14,926 bases of DNA. It comes from CAZUHK01 sp964620345. GTDB taxonomy: Bacteria > Planctomycetota > Phycisphaerae > Phycisphaerales > Zrk34. Location of the stretch: NCBI GenBank assembly GCA_964620345.1, contig CAZUHK010000062.1, positions 1-14,926 on the forward strand, written 5' to 3'. The notes beneath the pieces were generated by a model that was given only the letters and a program-made list of their open reading frames with translations, did no database searches and was not told where the DNA came from. Position numbers and translations under genes: made by a program. Shown here one piece after another: positions 6,883 to 13,983 of this stretch (the stretch's first letter is position 1; every line of letters starts with the position of its first letter).

Positions 6883-8274
6883 ATGTACCCAATGACCGCG
6901 AACGCTGTGCAACGTCTGGCCGGCCTCCGGGCTCTGTCTTTGCTGATGGGATGCCTTTTCATGACCTCGTTCCTCACGACCGCGGCGACGGCCCAGGTCC
7001 AGCCGCTGGCCAACGACTATGTCGCCGTCCACGAATCGCCCGACCCCGACAAGGTCATTCTCTACAGCCCGGGGATCGTGCGGCTGGACGGCGGCCGACT
7101 CGTCGCCACGATGGACGTGCGCGGCCCCGAGGCGGTCGCTCGCAACTGGCCCGGGCCGGTCTGGGAGCGACCGGGGCGCGGCGACCACTGGCAGGGGCGG
7201 GTGTACACCTCCGACGACGGGGGAAAGACGTGGACGCTGCGGACGCGCTTCCCGTTCATGCACGCCCGACCGTTCGTCGCCGGGGACTCGCTCTACGTGC
7301 TCGGCCACGCCGGCGATTTGACGGTCATCCGCAGCGACGACGGCGGCAAGACCTGGACCGAGCCGGCAACGCTGACCGAGGGGCAGAAGTGGCATCAGGC
7401 GCCCTGCAATGTCCACTACGCCCACGGGAAGGTGTACCTGGTGATGGAGCGGCGGGTGCGCAACGACATTCGCGGCTGGTACGTCGGCGAACTCGCCCCC
7501 GTGCTGATGCGCGGCGACGTGAACGACGACCTGACCAAGCGGGAGAACTGGACGTTCGCCAGCGAATTGGCGTTCGAGGACGTGGTCAAGCCGGACGATC
7601 TGGACTGGTTCGGCGTGCCGTTCTTCGAGTCGAAAGAGGACGAAGCGAATTTCGTGGCGAAGGGTCGGCCGATGAGCCCGATTGGCTGGCTCGAAGCCAA
7701 TGTCGTGCGGATCCACGACCCCGACCACCTCTGGCACGACCCCGAGGGCAGGACGTTCCACCTGTTCATGCGGGCCCACACGGGCGGGACCGGATACGCG
7801 GCGATGGCCAAAGTCATTGAGCAAGGCGACAAGCCGGGCACGGGCCCGATGAAGACGATGCTCGAGACCGCGCCGTCGGGCAAGAAGATGCTCTACCTGC
7901 CGATACCCGGCGGGCAGATGAAGTTCCACGTGCTCTACGACGAGCGGACGAAGCTGTACTGGCTGCTCTCGACGCAGGCGACGGACAGCATGACCCGGCC
8001 CGACCGGCTGGGCGATGACCGCTACAACATGGCGAACAACCAGCGGCGGCGGCTGACGCTGCACTTTTCCAAGAACATGGTCGACTGGTGCTTCGCCGGG
8101 CTCGTCGCGGTCGGCCCCGTCGAGAAGGCCTCGCGGCACTACGCCTCGATGGCGATCGATGGCGAGGACCTGGTCCTCCTCAGCCGCTCCGGGGACGAGC
8201 GGGCGAAAAATCCGCACGATGGCAACCTCATCACATTTCACCGGATCGAGGATTTCCGCAAGCTGGTGTATTGA
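6883..8274 (+). CDS. Secreted sialidase-like (BNR/Asp-box) protein 2
   Basis: This 463-residue product is a paralogue of the gene just upstream. It has an N-terminal signal peptide: basic stretch to about residue 16, hydrophobic ALSLLMGCLFMTSFLTTAA, cleavage near ATAQ at 36-39. Two Asp boxes, SDDGGKTW, stand near residues 110 and 151. The openings ESPDPDKV and YSPGIVRLDGGRLVATMD match ESPNPEKV and LGSPSLAVLPDGSYVASHD of the neighbour. Both proteins end in (N/Y)L(I/T)FHRIEDFRK. It is longer by an insertion around residues 85-105 and another around 200-270. As with its neighbour, no FRIP motif or full GH33 catalytic set is seen, so the substrate is open. GGAG lies 8 bases before the ATG, and the 18-base gap to the upstream gene implies cotranscription. 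A second in-frame ATG at 6892 is less well placed. Confidence 0.9.
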   Translation: MYPMTANAVQRLAGLRALSLLMGCLFMTSFLTTAATAQVQPLANDYVAVHESPDPDKVILYSPGIVRLDGGRLVATMDVRGPEAVARNWPGPVWERPGRGDHWQGRVYTSDDGGKTWTLRTRFPFMHARPFVAGDSLYVLGHAGDLTVIRSDDGGKTWTEPATLTEGQKWHQAPCNVHYAHGKVYLVMERRVRNDIRGWYVGELAPVLMRGDVNDDLTKRENWTFASELAFEDVVKPDDLDWFGVPFFESKEDEANFVAKGRPMSPIGWLEANVVRIHDPDHLWHDPEGRTFHLFMRAHTGGTGYAAMAKVIEQGDKPGTGPMKTMLETAPSGKKMLYLPIPGGQMKFHVLYDERTKLYWLLSTQATDSMTRPDRLGDDRYNMANNQRRRLTLHFSKNMVDWCFAGLVAVGPVEKASRHYASMAIDGEDLVLLSRSGDERAKNPHDGNLITFHRIEDFRKLVY

Positions 8275-8300
8275 AGCCGCGGGTGAATCAAGGGGTTTCG

Positions 8301-9149
8301 ATGGGTCGATCGGACCGAGCAACCATCCGACGCCGCGCCGCGCGAGATCGCGTCTCGTGGGGGGATGGCTTCACGCTGGTGGAGCTGGTGGTGGTGGTCA
8401 CGATCATCTCGCTGCTGCTGGCGATCATGATCCCGGCGGTCGGCCGCGCCCGCGAGTCGGCCCGGCGCGTCGAATGCGCGTCGAATGAAAGGCAGATGAT
8501 GCTCGCCGCGGGGCTATACGGTTCCGACCATCGTCGATTCTTCCCCTTGCAGGTGGCGAACATCGCGGAGTTTGCCGGCACGGAAGTGGCGCATTTCATT
8601 GCGCTCGATGCGATCCACGAGCCGGCGCACCGGCCGAACTGGCTGTACGGTTTGAGGCCCTACCTGAGCGAAATCCGGGGCGACTCGCGGGCCCTGCGCT
8701 GCCCGAGCGTGACGCTGGTCGCCGGCAGCGCGAATAATACGCACGATTTCTCGCCGACCGATGACGACGCCAACAGCTACGTCGCCAACGGCGTGGTCAC
8801 GCAGTTCGGCGGTCGCCACTTGCGACGACCGGCCGAGGTCGCCGCCATCATCGATGATGTGAGCATCTCCAACGCCGCGATTCTCAGGCCCCACTGGGCG
8901 AACGCCAGCGAACCGAACCTGACCGACGCCAAATGGAGCGGCTGGATGCGGTTCCAGAACGGCATGCTGCTGACCGATCGGCCCCACGAGGGCAAGAACC
9001 TCGCCTTCCTCGACGGCCACGTCGAACACCAGGCGCAGATCGAGATCACCAGCGCCGACTTCGGCCTGCTCATCGGCGGGGAAGATACCTACGAGCCCGA
9101 CGTTGTCGGGTATAACAACCCCCTCCGCGGCGGCGCGGTCATGGATTGA
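8301..9149 (+). CDS. Prepilin-like protein (type II secretion/type IV pilin N-terminus)
   Basis: The 282-residue product is an exported pseudopilin-like protein of the same planctomycete family as the gene at 48-950. AAGGGG lies about 6 bases before the ATG. The leader is basic (RATIRRRAARDR) and is followed by WGDG|FTLVELVVVV, so cleavage and methylation at the Phe are expected. A hydrophobic helix then runs through TIISLLLAIMIP, and GRARESARRVECASNERQM continues the pilin-type helix. The C-terminal region holds HEGKNLAFLDGHVEHQAQIE, the family's DGHV motif. It follows the second sialidase-like gene by 26 bases, so it is probably the last gene of that transcript. Its job is not known; a surface fibre or an adaptor in uptake of large carbohydrates are guesses. 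Unlike the copy at 48-950, its frame is intact to the end. Confidence 0.92.
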   Translation: MGRSDRATIRRRAARDRVSWGDGFTLVELVVVVTIISLLLAIMIPAVGRARESARRVECASNERQMMLAAGLYGSDHRRFFPLQVANIAEFAGTEVAHFIALDAIHEPAHRPNWLYGLRPYLSEIRGDSRALRCPSVTLVAGSANNTHDFSPTDDDANSYVANGVVTQFGGRHLRRPAEVAAIIDDVSISNAAILRPHWANASEPNLTDAKWSGWMRFQNGMLLTDRPHEGKNLAFLDGHVEHQAQIEITSADFGLLIGGEDTYEPDVVGYNNPLRGGAVMD

Positions 9150-9203
9150 CCGCATCGTCGCAACCCAAGCGGTGGACCCGCGGGCACGGGCTGCTCAGGC
9201 ACA

Positions 9204-9222
9204 GCACACTTGAATCGTGTGC
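9204..9222. terminator. Hairpin between convergent genes
   Basis: GCACAC (9204-9209) and GTGTGC (9217-9222) form a perfect 6-pair stem with loop TTGAATC. An alternative outer pairing uses GGCACA and TGTGCC. It lies between the plus-strand gene ending at 9149 and the minus-strand gene ending at 9327, where a bidirectional terminator or extragenic palindrome is expected. No T tract is present. Confidence 0.3.
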
Positions 9223-9326
9223 CATACGCCGACCGCTTCGAATCCGATCCAATCAACCCCCGATTGGCCACGCAGCCGCACCTGCCCCCCAGCACCTGGC
9301 CTGCGTGAAGCATTCGGGCTCGCGGC

Positions 9327-10799
9327 TCATGCCAGCGCGGCGTCGCACCGCGCGATCAAGTCGTCGGCGTCTTCCAGGCCCACGCTGAGGCGCACCAGCC
9401 AGCGGCTGACGCCGCACGACCGGGCCCAGGGCAGCTCGTGATAGTGTGCGAGGATCGTGTACGGGCAGGCCAGCGTGTAGTTGGCGCCCAGGTTCGGCCC
9501 CTTGCAGACGCACAGCGCATCGTAGAACCGCGGCGCGGCGTGCGCGGCGTCCTTCAGGTCGATCGACAACAGCGAGCCGTGGCCGCCGTCGTGGCGACGG
9601 GCCTGCTCGTAGCGGTCGCTCGCGACGGTCAGCGGGTGGTACACGCGCTCGACCTTGGGGTGCTGTCGCAGGTGATCGACGAGCGCGACGGCGGTGCGGT
9701 TGGTGCGGGCGACACGATCGACGAAATCGCGGCTGTTGGTTTCAAGCAGCCGCGCGTCGGGGCCGGTAAGCAGGTCTTCGTATTCCGCGTCGATCGCTTG
9801 GCGCAGGCGGTCGACGAAGCGTCCGTCTTGCCGCAGGAGCAGGCAGCCGCCGGCCACGTCGCCGGCGCCGCTGAACGACTTGGTCAGCGAGTTGACCGTC
9901 ACGTCGGCGTACCGCAGGGCATCGACGTTGACCCACGTCGCGATCGTGTCGTCGACGATCAGCGGCGTGTCGCGCTCGCGGGCCAGGGCGCTCAATCGCA
10001 CCAGGTCGGGCGTTGCAAGCAGGGGGTTGGACGGTAGCTCGGTGAAGATGCCGCAGACCGGCTCGGCCGCGATGGCCTCGGCGAGCTGCTCGAGCTCGGC
10101 CTGATCGCCGCACGGATAGAACCGCGCGCCGGGGCCGAACTTCTGAATGACTTTCAGCGTGTCGACGTAAGGGAAGCCGAACTGCGCGGCCTTGCGGTCG
10201 GGCCACAGCCGCATCAGGGCCCGGTGGAGCGTGAAGATCGCCGCCATGCCGGTGGGAAACAGGTACACATCGTCGGCCGCGGCGCCGGCAAGGTCGGCGA
10301 TGCGTCGGCGGAGCGTGTGTTTGGCCGGTGTGCCGTCGTCGAGCGTCCGGCCGGCCAGGGCCGCCTCGGCCTGGCGCGAGTTGACGCCTTCGCCGGTGTG
10401 CTGCCAGAATTGGCGGGCCAGCTCGGCGCAAACCTTCGGGAACCGCGCGGCGACCATTTCCCCACAGCCGATGTCGTGCAGTGTCGCCTGCGCCCCGTCG
10501 TGGATCGCGATGAACCGCGTGAACCGCTGGGCGATGCGCGATGTGGGAAACACCAGGCACGTGGTCTGCCCGTCGGCGAAGCGCTCGTCGCACGCGGCGA
10601 ACAGCGCGCGGCATCGGGGGTGATACACGAACCGCGGATACCCCGCCGCCATCCGCTCGATCACCCGCGGCTCGCCCTGCTCGTAGCCGACCACGTCGGC
10701 CCACGTCGGCAGGCACGCCGACACCGCGTGCGGCGAATCGGGAATCGGCCGGCCCAGATGCTCTGGCCGGCACAGCGGGTTGGTAAGCAGATCAGTCAT
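9327..10799 (-). CDS. Cystathionine gamma-synthase, STR2-like (PLP-dependent transsulfuration enzyme)
   Basis: This predicted cytoplasmic enzyme joins an activated homoserine ester to cysteine to give cystathionine. The 490-residue length and the opening LGRPIPDSPHAVSACLPTWADVVGYE match the fungal STR2-type branch of the Cys/Met metabolism PLP family rather than the roughly 380-residue bacterial MetB. The first ~150 residues are the STR2-type N-terminal extension. The PLP fold then shows FPTGMAAIFTLHRAL near 181, ELPSNPLL near 254, IVDDTIATWVNVDALRYAD near 281 (Asp283 contacts the cofactor) and NSLTKSFSGAGDVAGG near 303, with Lys307 the Schiff-base lysine. Start 10797-10799 fits the family N-terminus; no Shine-Dalgarno is seen, and a 16-base tandem repeat lies just upstream. 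It follows the MetB-like gene by 94 bases on the same strand, suggesting a shared transsulfuration unit. The exact substrate cannot be read from the sequence. Confidence 0.9.
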   Translation of the reverse strand: MTDLLTNPLCRPEHLGRPIPDSPHAVSACLPTWADVVGYEQGEPRVIERMAAGYPRFVYHPRCRALFAACDERFADGQTTCLVFPTSRIAQRFTRFIAIHDGAQATLHDIGCGEMVAARFPKVCAELARQFWQHTGEGVNSRQAEAALAGRTLDDGTPAKHTLRRRIADLAGAAADDVYLFPTGMAAIFTLHRALMRLWPDRKAAQFGFPYVDTLKVIQKFGPGARFYPCGDQAELEQLAEAIAAEPVCGIFTELPSNPLLATPDLVRLSALARERDTPLIVDDTIATWVNVDALRYADVTVNSLTKSFSGAGDVAGGCLLLRQDGRFVDRLRQAIDAEYEDLLTGPDARLLETNSRDFVDRVARTNRTAVALVDHLRQHPKVERVYHPLTVASDRYEQARRHDGGHGSLLSIDLKDAAHAAPRFYDALCVCKGPNLGANYTLACPYTILAHYHELPWARSCGVSRWLVRLSVGLEDADDLIARCDAALA

Positions 10800-10806
10800 G
10801 CAGGTG

Positions 10807-10838
10807 TTAAATCGTTGACTCGTTAAATCGTTCATTCG
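10807..10838. repeat. Two tandem 16-base repeats
   Basis: TTAAATCGTTGACTCG (10807-10822) is followed directly by TTAAATCGTTCATTCG (10823-10838), 14 of 16 identical, and then by a degenerate TTGGCTTGGTCG. The repeat lies in the gap between the two transsulfuration genes, 7 bases upstream of the STR2-like start on the minus strand. It could be a regulator site or a fragment of a dispersed short repeat. Confidence 0.6.
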
Positions 10839-10893
10839 TTGGCTTGGTCGTGCGTGGCGCCGCAACCGTACGACCGTGACGCGGCTCAACGGC

Positions 10894-12039
10894 TCACGCG
10901 ATCGCAGCGAATCCCTGCTGCAGATCCTCGATCAGGTCGTCGGGGTGTTCCAGGCCGACGCTCACGCGGAGGGTGCGGGGGGTGATGCCGCTTGCGGCGA
11001 GGCCGGCCTCGCCCATCGAGGCGTGGCTCATCGTCCAGGGCTGTTCGATCAGCGACTCGACGCCGCCCAGCGATTCGGCGAGCAGGATCAGCTTGAGCGC
11101 GCCCAAGAAGTCGTCGAGCTTTTGCGGATGCGCGTCGATCTCGAAGGCGAGCATGCCGCCGTGGCCGTGCTGCTGGCGGGCGATCAGGTCGCGCTGCGGG
11201 TGATCGTTCAGGCCGGTGTAGTACACCTTCGTGACGCGGTCGTGCGCGGCCAGCCATTGAGCCAGCGCGGTGGCGTTCTGCTGATGCGCGGCCATGCGCT
11301 GAGGCAGGGTCTTGACGCCGCGGAGCACGAGGAAGGCATCGAACGGGCTGCACGTAACGCCCAGGGCGTTGCCCAGCCACTTGAGCCGGTCGGCCAGCTC
11401 ACCGGTCGAGCCGATCGCCACGCCGCCGACCACATCGCTGTGGCCGTTGAGGTACTTCGTCGTCGAATGAACGACCACGTCGACGCCCAGCTCCAGCGGC
11501 CGCTGGTAGATCGGCGAGAGAAACGTGTTGTCCGCGATGGTCAGCAGGTTGTGCTGTGTGGCCAGCTCGACCACCGCGGCGATGTCGATGATGTTCAGCA
11601 GCGGGTTGCTGGGCGTTTCGATCCAGATGGCTTTAGTCTTTTCGCGGATCGCGGCGCGGGCCGCATCGGCATCGCGCAGGTTGACGAAGCTGACGGCGAT
11701 GCCCATGCGCGGCGCGAGCTCGTTGAACAGGCGGTAGGTGCCGCCGTAGATGTCGTTGCCGGCGATCAGGTGGTCGCCGCTTTGCATCAGCATCATCGTC
11801 GCGGTGATGGCGGACATGCCGGTGCTGGTGGCCACCGCGCCGGCGCCGCTTTCAAGCGCGGCGAGGTTCTGCTCCAGCGCATCGCGCGTCGGGTTGCCGC
11901 TGCGGGTGTAGTCGTAGCCGCGGTGTTTGCCGATCGAGTCGAAGCGGAACGTGCTCGACGGGTAGATCGGGGTGGTGACGGAGTTGTACGCCGTGTCGGC
12001 ATACACGCCGGTGTGCACGGCCATGGTTTGAGGTCGCAT
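10894..12039 (-). CDS. metB: Cystathionine gamma-synthase/beta-lyase, MetB/MetC type (PLP-dependent)
   Basis: This predicted cytoplasmic enzyme of transsulfuration has 381 residues, the usual size for bacterial MetB/MetC-like proteins. Family landmarks are visible in order: VTTPIYPSSTFRFD near 21, GYDYTRSGNPTRDALE near 41 (Tyr44 and Arg46 reach the phosphate of PLP in the neighbouring subunit), SSTGMSAI-like TSTGMSAI near 71, ETPSNPLLNIIDI near 141, IADNTF near 168 (Asp170) and HSTTKYLNGHSDVVGG near 191, with Lys195 the PLP lysine. The C-terminal SLGGVESLIEQPWTMSHASM and RVSVGLEHPDDLIEDL are also typical. GGGAG lies 9 bases before the ATG. The same frame stays open far upstream, but the family start and ribosome site fix 12039. 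Cystathionine gamma-synthase, beta- or gamma-lyase and homocysteine-forming variants cannot be separated safely by eye; the gene symbol is tentative. Confidence 0.92.
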   Translation of the reverse strand: MRPQTMAVHTGVYADTAYNSVTTPIYPSSTFRFDSIGKHRGYDYTRSGNPTRDALEQNLAALESGAGAVATSTGMSAITATMMLMQSGDHLIAGNDIYGGTYRLFNELAPRMGIAVSFVNLRDADAARAAIREKTKAIWIETPSNPLLNIIDIAAVVELATQHNLLTIADNTFLSPIYQRPLELGVDVVVHSTTKYLNGHSDVVGGVAIGSTGELADRLKWLGNALGVTCSPFDAFLVLRGVKTLPQRMAAHQQNATALAQWLAAHDRVTKVYYTGLNDHPQRDLIARQQHGHGGMLAFEIDAHPQKLDDFLGALKLILLAESLGGVESLIEQPWTMSHASMGEAGLAASGITPRTLRVSVGLEHPDDLIEDLQQGFAAIA

Positions 12040-12120
12040 GATGTCTGGCTCCCGCAGTTGAGTAACGCAAGCCGCACAGTGTACAGCCGCGGCCTGCCGC
12101 GAGCGACGGTAAGACGATTG

Positions 12121-12139
12121 CCCGGGCGGGGAGCCCGGG
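12121..12139. other. Strong hairpin in the divergent metB/lipoprotein region
   Basis: CCCGGGC (12121-12127) and GCCCGGG (12133-12139) make a perfect 7-pair stem with loop GGGGA. It lies about 80-100 bases upstream of the MetB-like start, in what would be its mRNA leader if transcription begins further out. No T tract follows, so a plain terminator is unlikely. No known methionine riboswitch architecture is visible around it. Confidence 0.35.
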
Positions 12140-12257
12140 GCCGGCGCATTTGGCGGTTCGGCGAGTGTCAGGGCCTTGCGCCGGGGGCGGGATTGGGGTA
12201 TGACGTTGACTTGGCCATTGTTGCTCCGCGGGCGTGGCCCGAAGGGCTGTGAGGGAC

Positions 12258-12266
12258 TGATATAAT
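12258..12266 (+). promoter_or_regulatory. Extended -10 promoter (TGATATAAT)
   Basis: TGA followed by TATAAT is a perfect extended -10 element in GC-rich DNA. The bases 17 upstream (CCCGAA) do not resemble a -35 box, which fits extended -10 promoters. Transcription would begin at about 12272-12274, at or just before the ATG at 12274, so the mRNA of the lipoprotein gene may be leaderless. It also argues against the ATG at 12265, which overlaps the TATAAT. Confidence 0.65.
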
Positions 12267-12273
12267 GCAAGAC

Positions 12274-13155
12274 ATGGTTCGCCCCACCGGCCCACGCTTG
12301 ATGCGAATCGCAGCAGCGCTGTCGCTGGCGCTGGCGGTGGTGGTGGTCGGCTGCACCGAGACGCGCGTGGTACGGCGGGAGGGATTTGCCAACTGGGGGC
12401 AGTTCGGCACCGACCCGACCGGCGTGCGCGATGACGATGACCACGACGCGCCGACCGTCACCGGCGGCGGCACGACGAACCTGGCGCCTGATGCGGCCTG
12501 GGCGATCGAACTGGTCACGTTCGAACACCCCGGTCACGAAGCCGCCGCAGCCGACACGGCCCGCCAGTACGAACAGCAGACCGGCGAGGCGGACTTCTGG
12601 GTCCGATCCCATCCGACGCGCAGCACGGTCTACTTCGGCAAGTATCGCTCTCGCAACGCCCACCAGGCGCAGCGCGACCTGGCGAAGCTGCGCGGCATGC
12701 GCGGGCGGCGCGGGTTCGCGCCGACCACCACCGCGCTTACCGCCGTCATGCTCAACCGGCCAACCGAGCATGCCGCTTTCGACCTGCGCCACGTGCCCGA
12801 GTCGCCCGATGCGGTGTACACGCTGCAGATCGCGATGTACGACGAATTGGCCGGCGAAGACTTCCGCAAGCAGGCCGAGCGACAAGCCGCCCGGCTGCGC
12901 GAGCGGGACGAGGAGGCGTATTTCTACCACGGCCCACGCCACTCGCTCGTCACCGTCGGCGTCTTCCCCCACGATGCGATTACCGTCATCCAGAGCGGAC
13001 CGCGGCGGGGACTGGCCGAGTACCATCCCCAGATCACCGAACATTACCAGCAGCGCCACCCGCACTTGCAGGTCAACGGCCAGCCCCAGCCGATGGATGA
13101 ATCGGGCCAGCGCCTTGCCCCGACCGTGCTGGTCCGAATCCCGCAGTCCGGGTAA
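12274..13155 (+). CDS. Predicted lipoprotein with two SPOR-like repeats
   Basis: The family is not recognised by name. From the Met at 12274 the product has 293 residues and a lipoprotein signal: basic start (VRPTGPRLMR), hydrophobic AALSLALAVVVV, and lipobox VVGC with Cys27 as the lipidated residue. Two segments have SPOR-like form, a beta-strand, a helix, then a strand pair with a hydrophobic (V/T)V(Y/G)xGx(Y/F) pattern. They are WAIELVTFEHPG...TVYFGKYRSRNAHQAQRDLAKL near 76-140 and YTLQIAMYDELAGEDFRKQA...SLVTVGVFPHDA near 181-237. SPOR domains bind peptidoglycan with stripped stem peptides, so a cell-envelope role is a reasonable inference, though the match here is by pattern only. A gap of about 144 bases separates it from rpe. 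Other in-frame starts are 12265, which overlaps the -10 box, and 12301, which still keeps the lipobox. Confidence 0.85.
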   Translation: MVRPTGPRLMRIAAALSLALAVVVVGCTETRVVRREGFANWGQFGTDPTGVRDDDDHDAPTVTGGGTTNLAPDAAWAIELVTFEHPGHEAAAADTARQYEQQTGEADFWVRSHPTRSTVYFGKYRSRNAHQAQRDLAKLRGMRGRRGFAPTTTALTAVMLNRPTEHAAFDLRHVPESPDAVYTLQIAMYDELAGEDFRKQAERQAARLRERDEEAYFYHGPRHSLVTVGVFPHDAITVIQSGPRRGLAEYHPQITEHYQQRHPHLQVNGQPQPMDESGQRLAPTVLVRIPQSG

Positions 13156-13174
13156 TCCTCGCATCGCGATTGCG

Positions 13175-13188
13175 GGGCGCCGGCGCCC
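13175..13188 (+). terminator. Weak GC-rich palindrome after the lipoprotein gene
   Basis: GGGCGCCGGCGCCC is a perfect 14-base palindrome that can fold as a 5-pair stem with a CCGG loop. It lies 20 bases past the stop codon and is followed only by TTGG. It could be a weak terminator; the missing T tract leaves this doubtful. Confidence 0.25.
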
Positions 13189-13299
13189 TTGGCCCGTGGC
13201 GGTCAACGAGCGGGCCATTGGACCGTGCCGGACGCTCTGGCGAGTTGGTTCGTCAAATGGTGATTATGCATCGGCCCAACTGCTCGGTAGCATTCGCCC

Positions 13300-13977
13300 A
13301 TGCCCAACGTCTTCACCCATCCCCCGCGGCGGCCGCTGGTGTTGCCGTCGATCCTCGCGGCGGATTTCGCGCGGCTGGGTAACGAGGTGGCCGACGTGCT
13401 GGCCGCCGGGGCCGATGCGATTCACGTGGACATCATGGACGGCCACTTCGTGCCCAACCTCACCATGGGCCCGGCGGTGGTCCAATCGCTGCGCGACCGG
13501 TTCGACGATGTGTTTCTCGATGTACACCTGATGGTGGAGCGGCCTGGCGAATTCGTCGATGCCTTCGCCGAGGCCGGGGCGAACTGCCTGACGATTCACG
13601 CCGAAGTCATCGCGCCCGACACGGGCCTGACGCTGATCGATCGCATCCATGGTTTGAGCTGCCGTGCGGGCATCACGGTGAACCCGCCGACCGATTGGCG
13701 GCTGGTCGAACCGTTCCTCGATGCAGTCGACCTGGTGCTGGTGATGAGCGTGCACCCGGGCTTCGGCGGGCAGTCGTTCATGCCCGAAGTGCTGGACAAG
13801 GTGCGTGCGATCGCGCCGAAGCTGCGCGATGACCAGCGGCTGGAGATGGACGGCGGGATCAACGCCGACACGGTTGGCGCCTGTCGCGACGCCGGCTGCG
13901 ACACCATCGTGGCGGGCACGAGCATCTTCGCCGCCCCCGATCGCGCCGCGGCCATCGCACAGCTACGAGGTGAGTGA
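13300..13977 (+). CDS. rpe: Ribulose-phosphate 3-epimerase
   Basis: The enzyme interconverts D-ribulose 5-phosphate and D-xylulose 5-phosphate in the pentose phosphate pathway (or the Calvin cycle where present), in the cytoplasm. The 225-residue length is normal for the family, and the TIM-barrel signatures are all seen. These are LPSILAADFARLGNEV near 15, HVDIMDGHFVPNLTMGP near 42 (metal-site His42 and catalytic Asp44), DVHLMVERP near 74 (His76), MSVHPGFGGQSF near 149 (phosphate site) and MDGGINADT near 183 (Asp185-region catalytic Asp184). The ATG at 13300 gives the usual N-terminus with a short extra leader before LPSILAAD. No strong Shine-Dalgarno is seen. The HAD gene starts 6 bases after the stop, so the two are probably cotranscribed; the pairing of rpe with a HAD sugar phosphatase is common in bacteria. 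Confidence 0.97.
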   Translation: MPNVFTHPPRRPLVLPSILAADFARLGNEVADVLAAGADAIHVDIMDGHFVPNLTMGPAVVQSLRDRFDDVFLDVHLMVERPGEFVDAFAEAGANCLTIHAEVIAPDTGLTLIDRIHGLSCRAGITVNPPTDWRLVEPFLDAVDLVLVMSVHPGFGGQSFMPEVLDKVRAIAPKLRDDQRLEMDGGINADTVGACRDAGCDTIVAGTSIFAAPDRAAAIAQLRGE

Positions 13978-13983
13978 CTCGGC

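Noticed and set aside
8088..8300. Upstream extension of the second prepilin-like gene
   Set aside because: It overlaps the end of the sialidase-like gene in another frame, and the AAGGGG ribosome site and pilin leader place the start at 8301.
6280..8322. A very long minus-strand open frame opposite the sialidase-like genes
   Set aside because: Its translation is rich in Arg, Val, His and Pro with no recognisable motif. It is the expected antisense shadow of GC-rich coding DNA; the plus strand has signal peptides and Asp boxes.
10807..10838. CRISPR-like array
   Set aside because: There are only two directly adjacent 16-base units with no spacers and no cas genes.
10876..12252. A long plus-strand open frame opposite the MetB-like gene
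   Set aside because: It is antisense to a gene with all PLP-family motifs, and its composition is that of a shadow frame.
12040..12264. SAM or other methionine riboswitch upstream of the MetB-like gene
   Set aside because: I saw none of the conserved cores of SAM-I, SAM-II or related classes; only an isolated hairpin is present.
12040..13218. Upstream extension of the MetB-like frame to a total of 774 residues
   Set aside because: The frame happens to stay open, but the family N-terminus and GGGAG fix the start at 12039, and the extension runs antisense to the lipoprotein gene.
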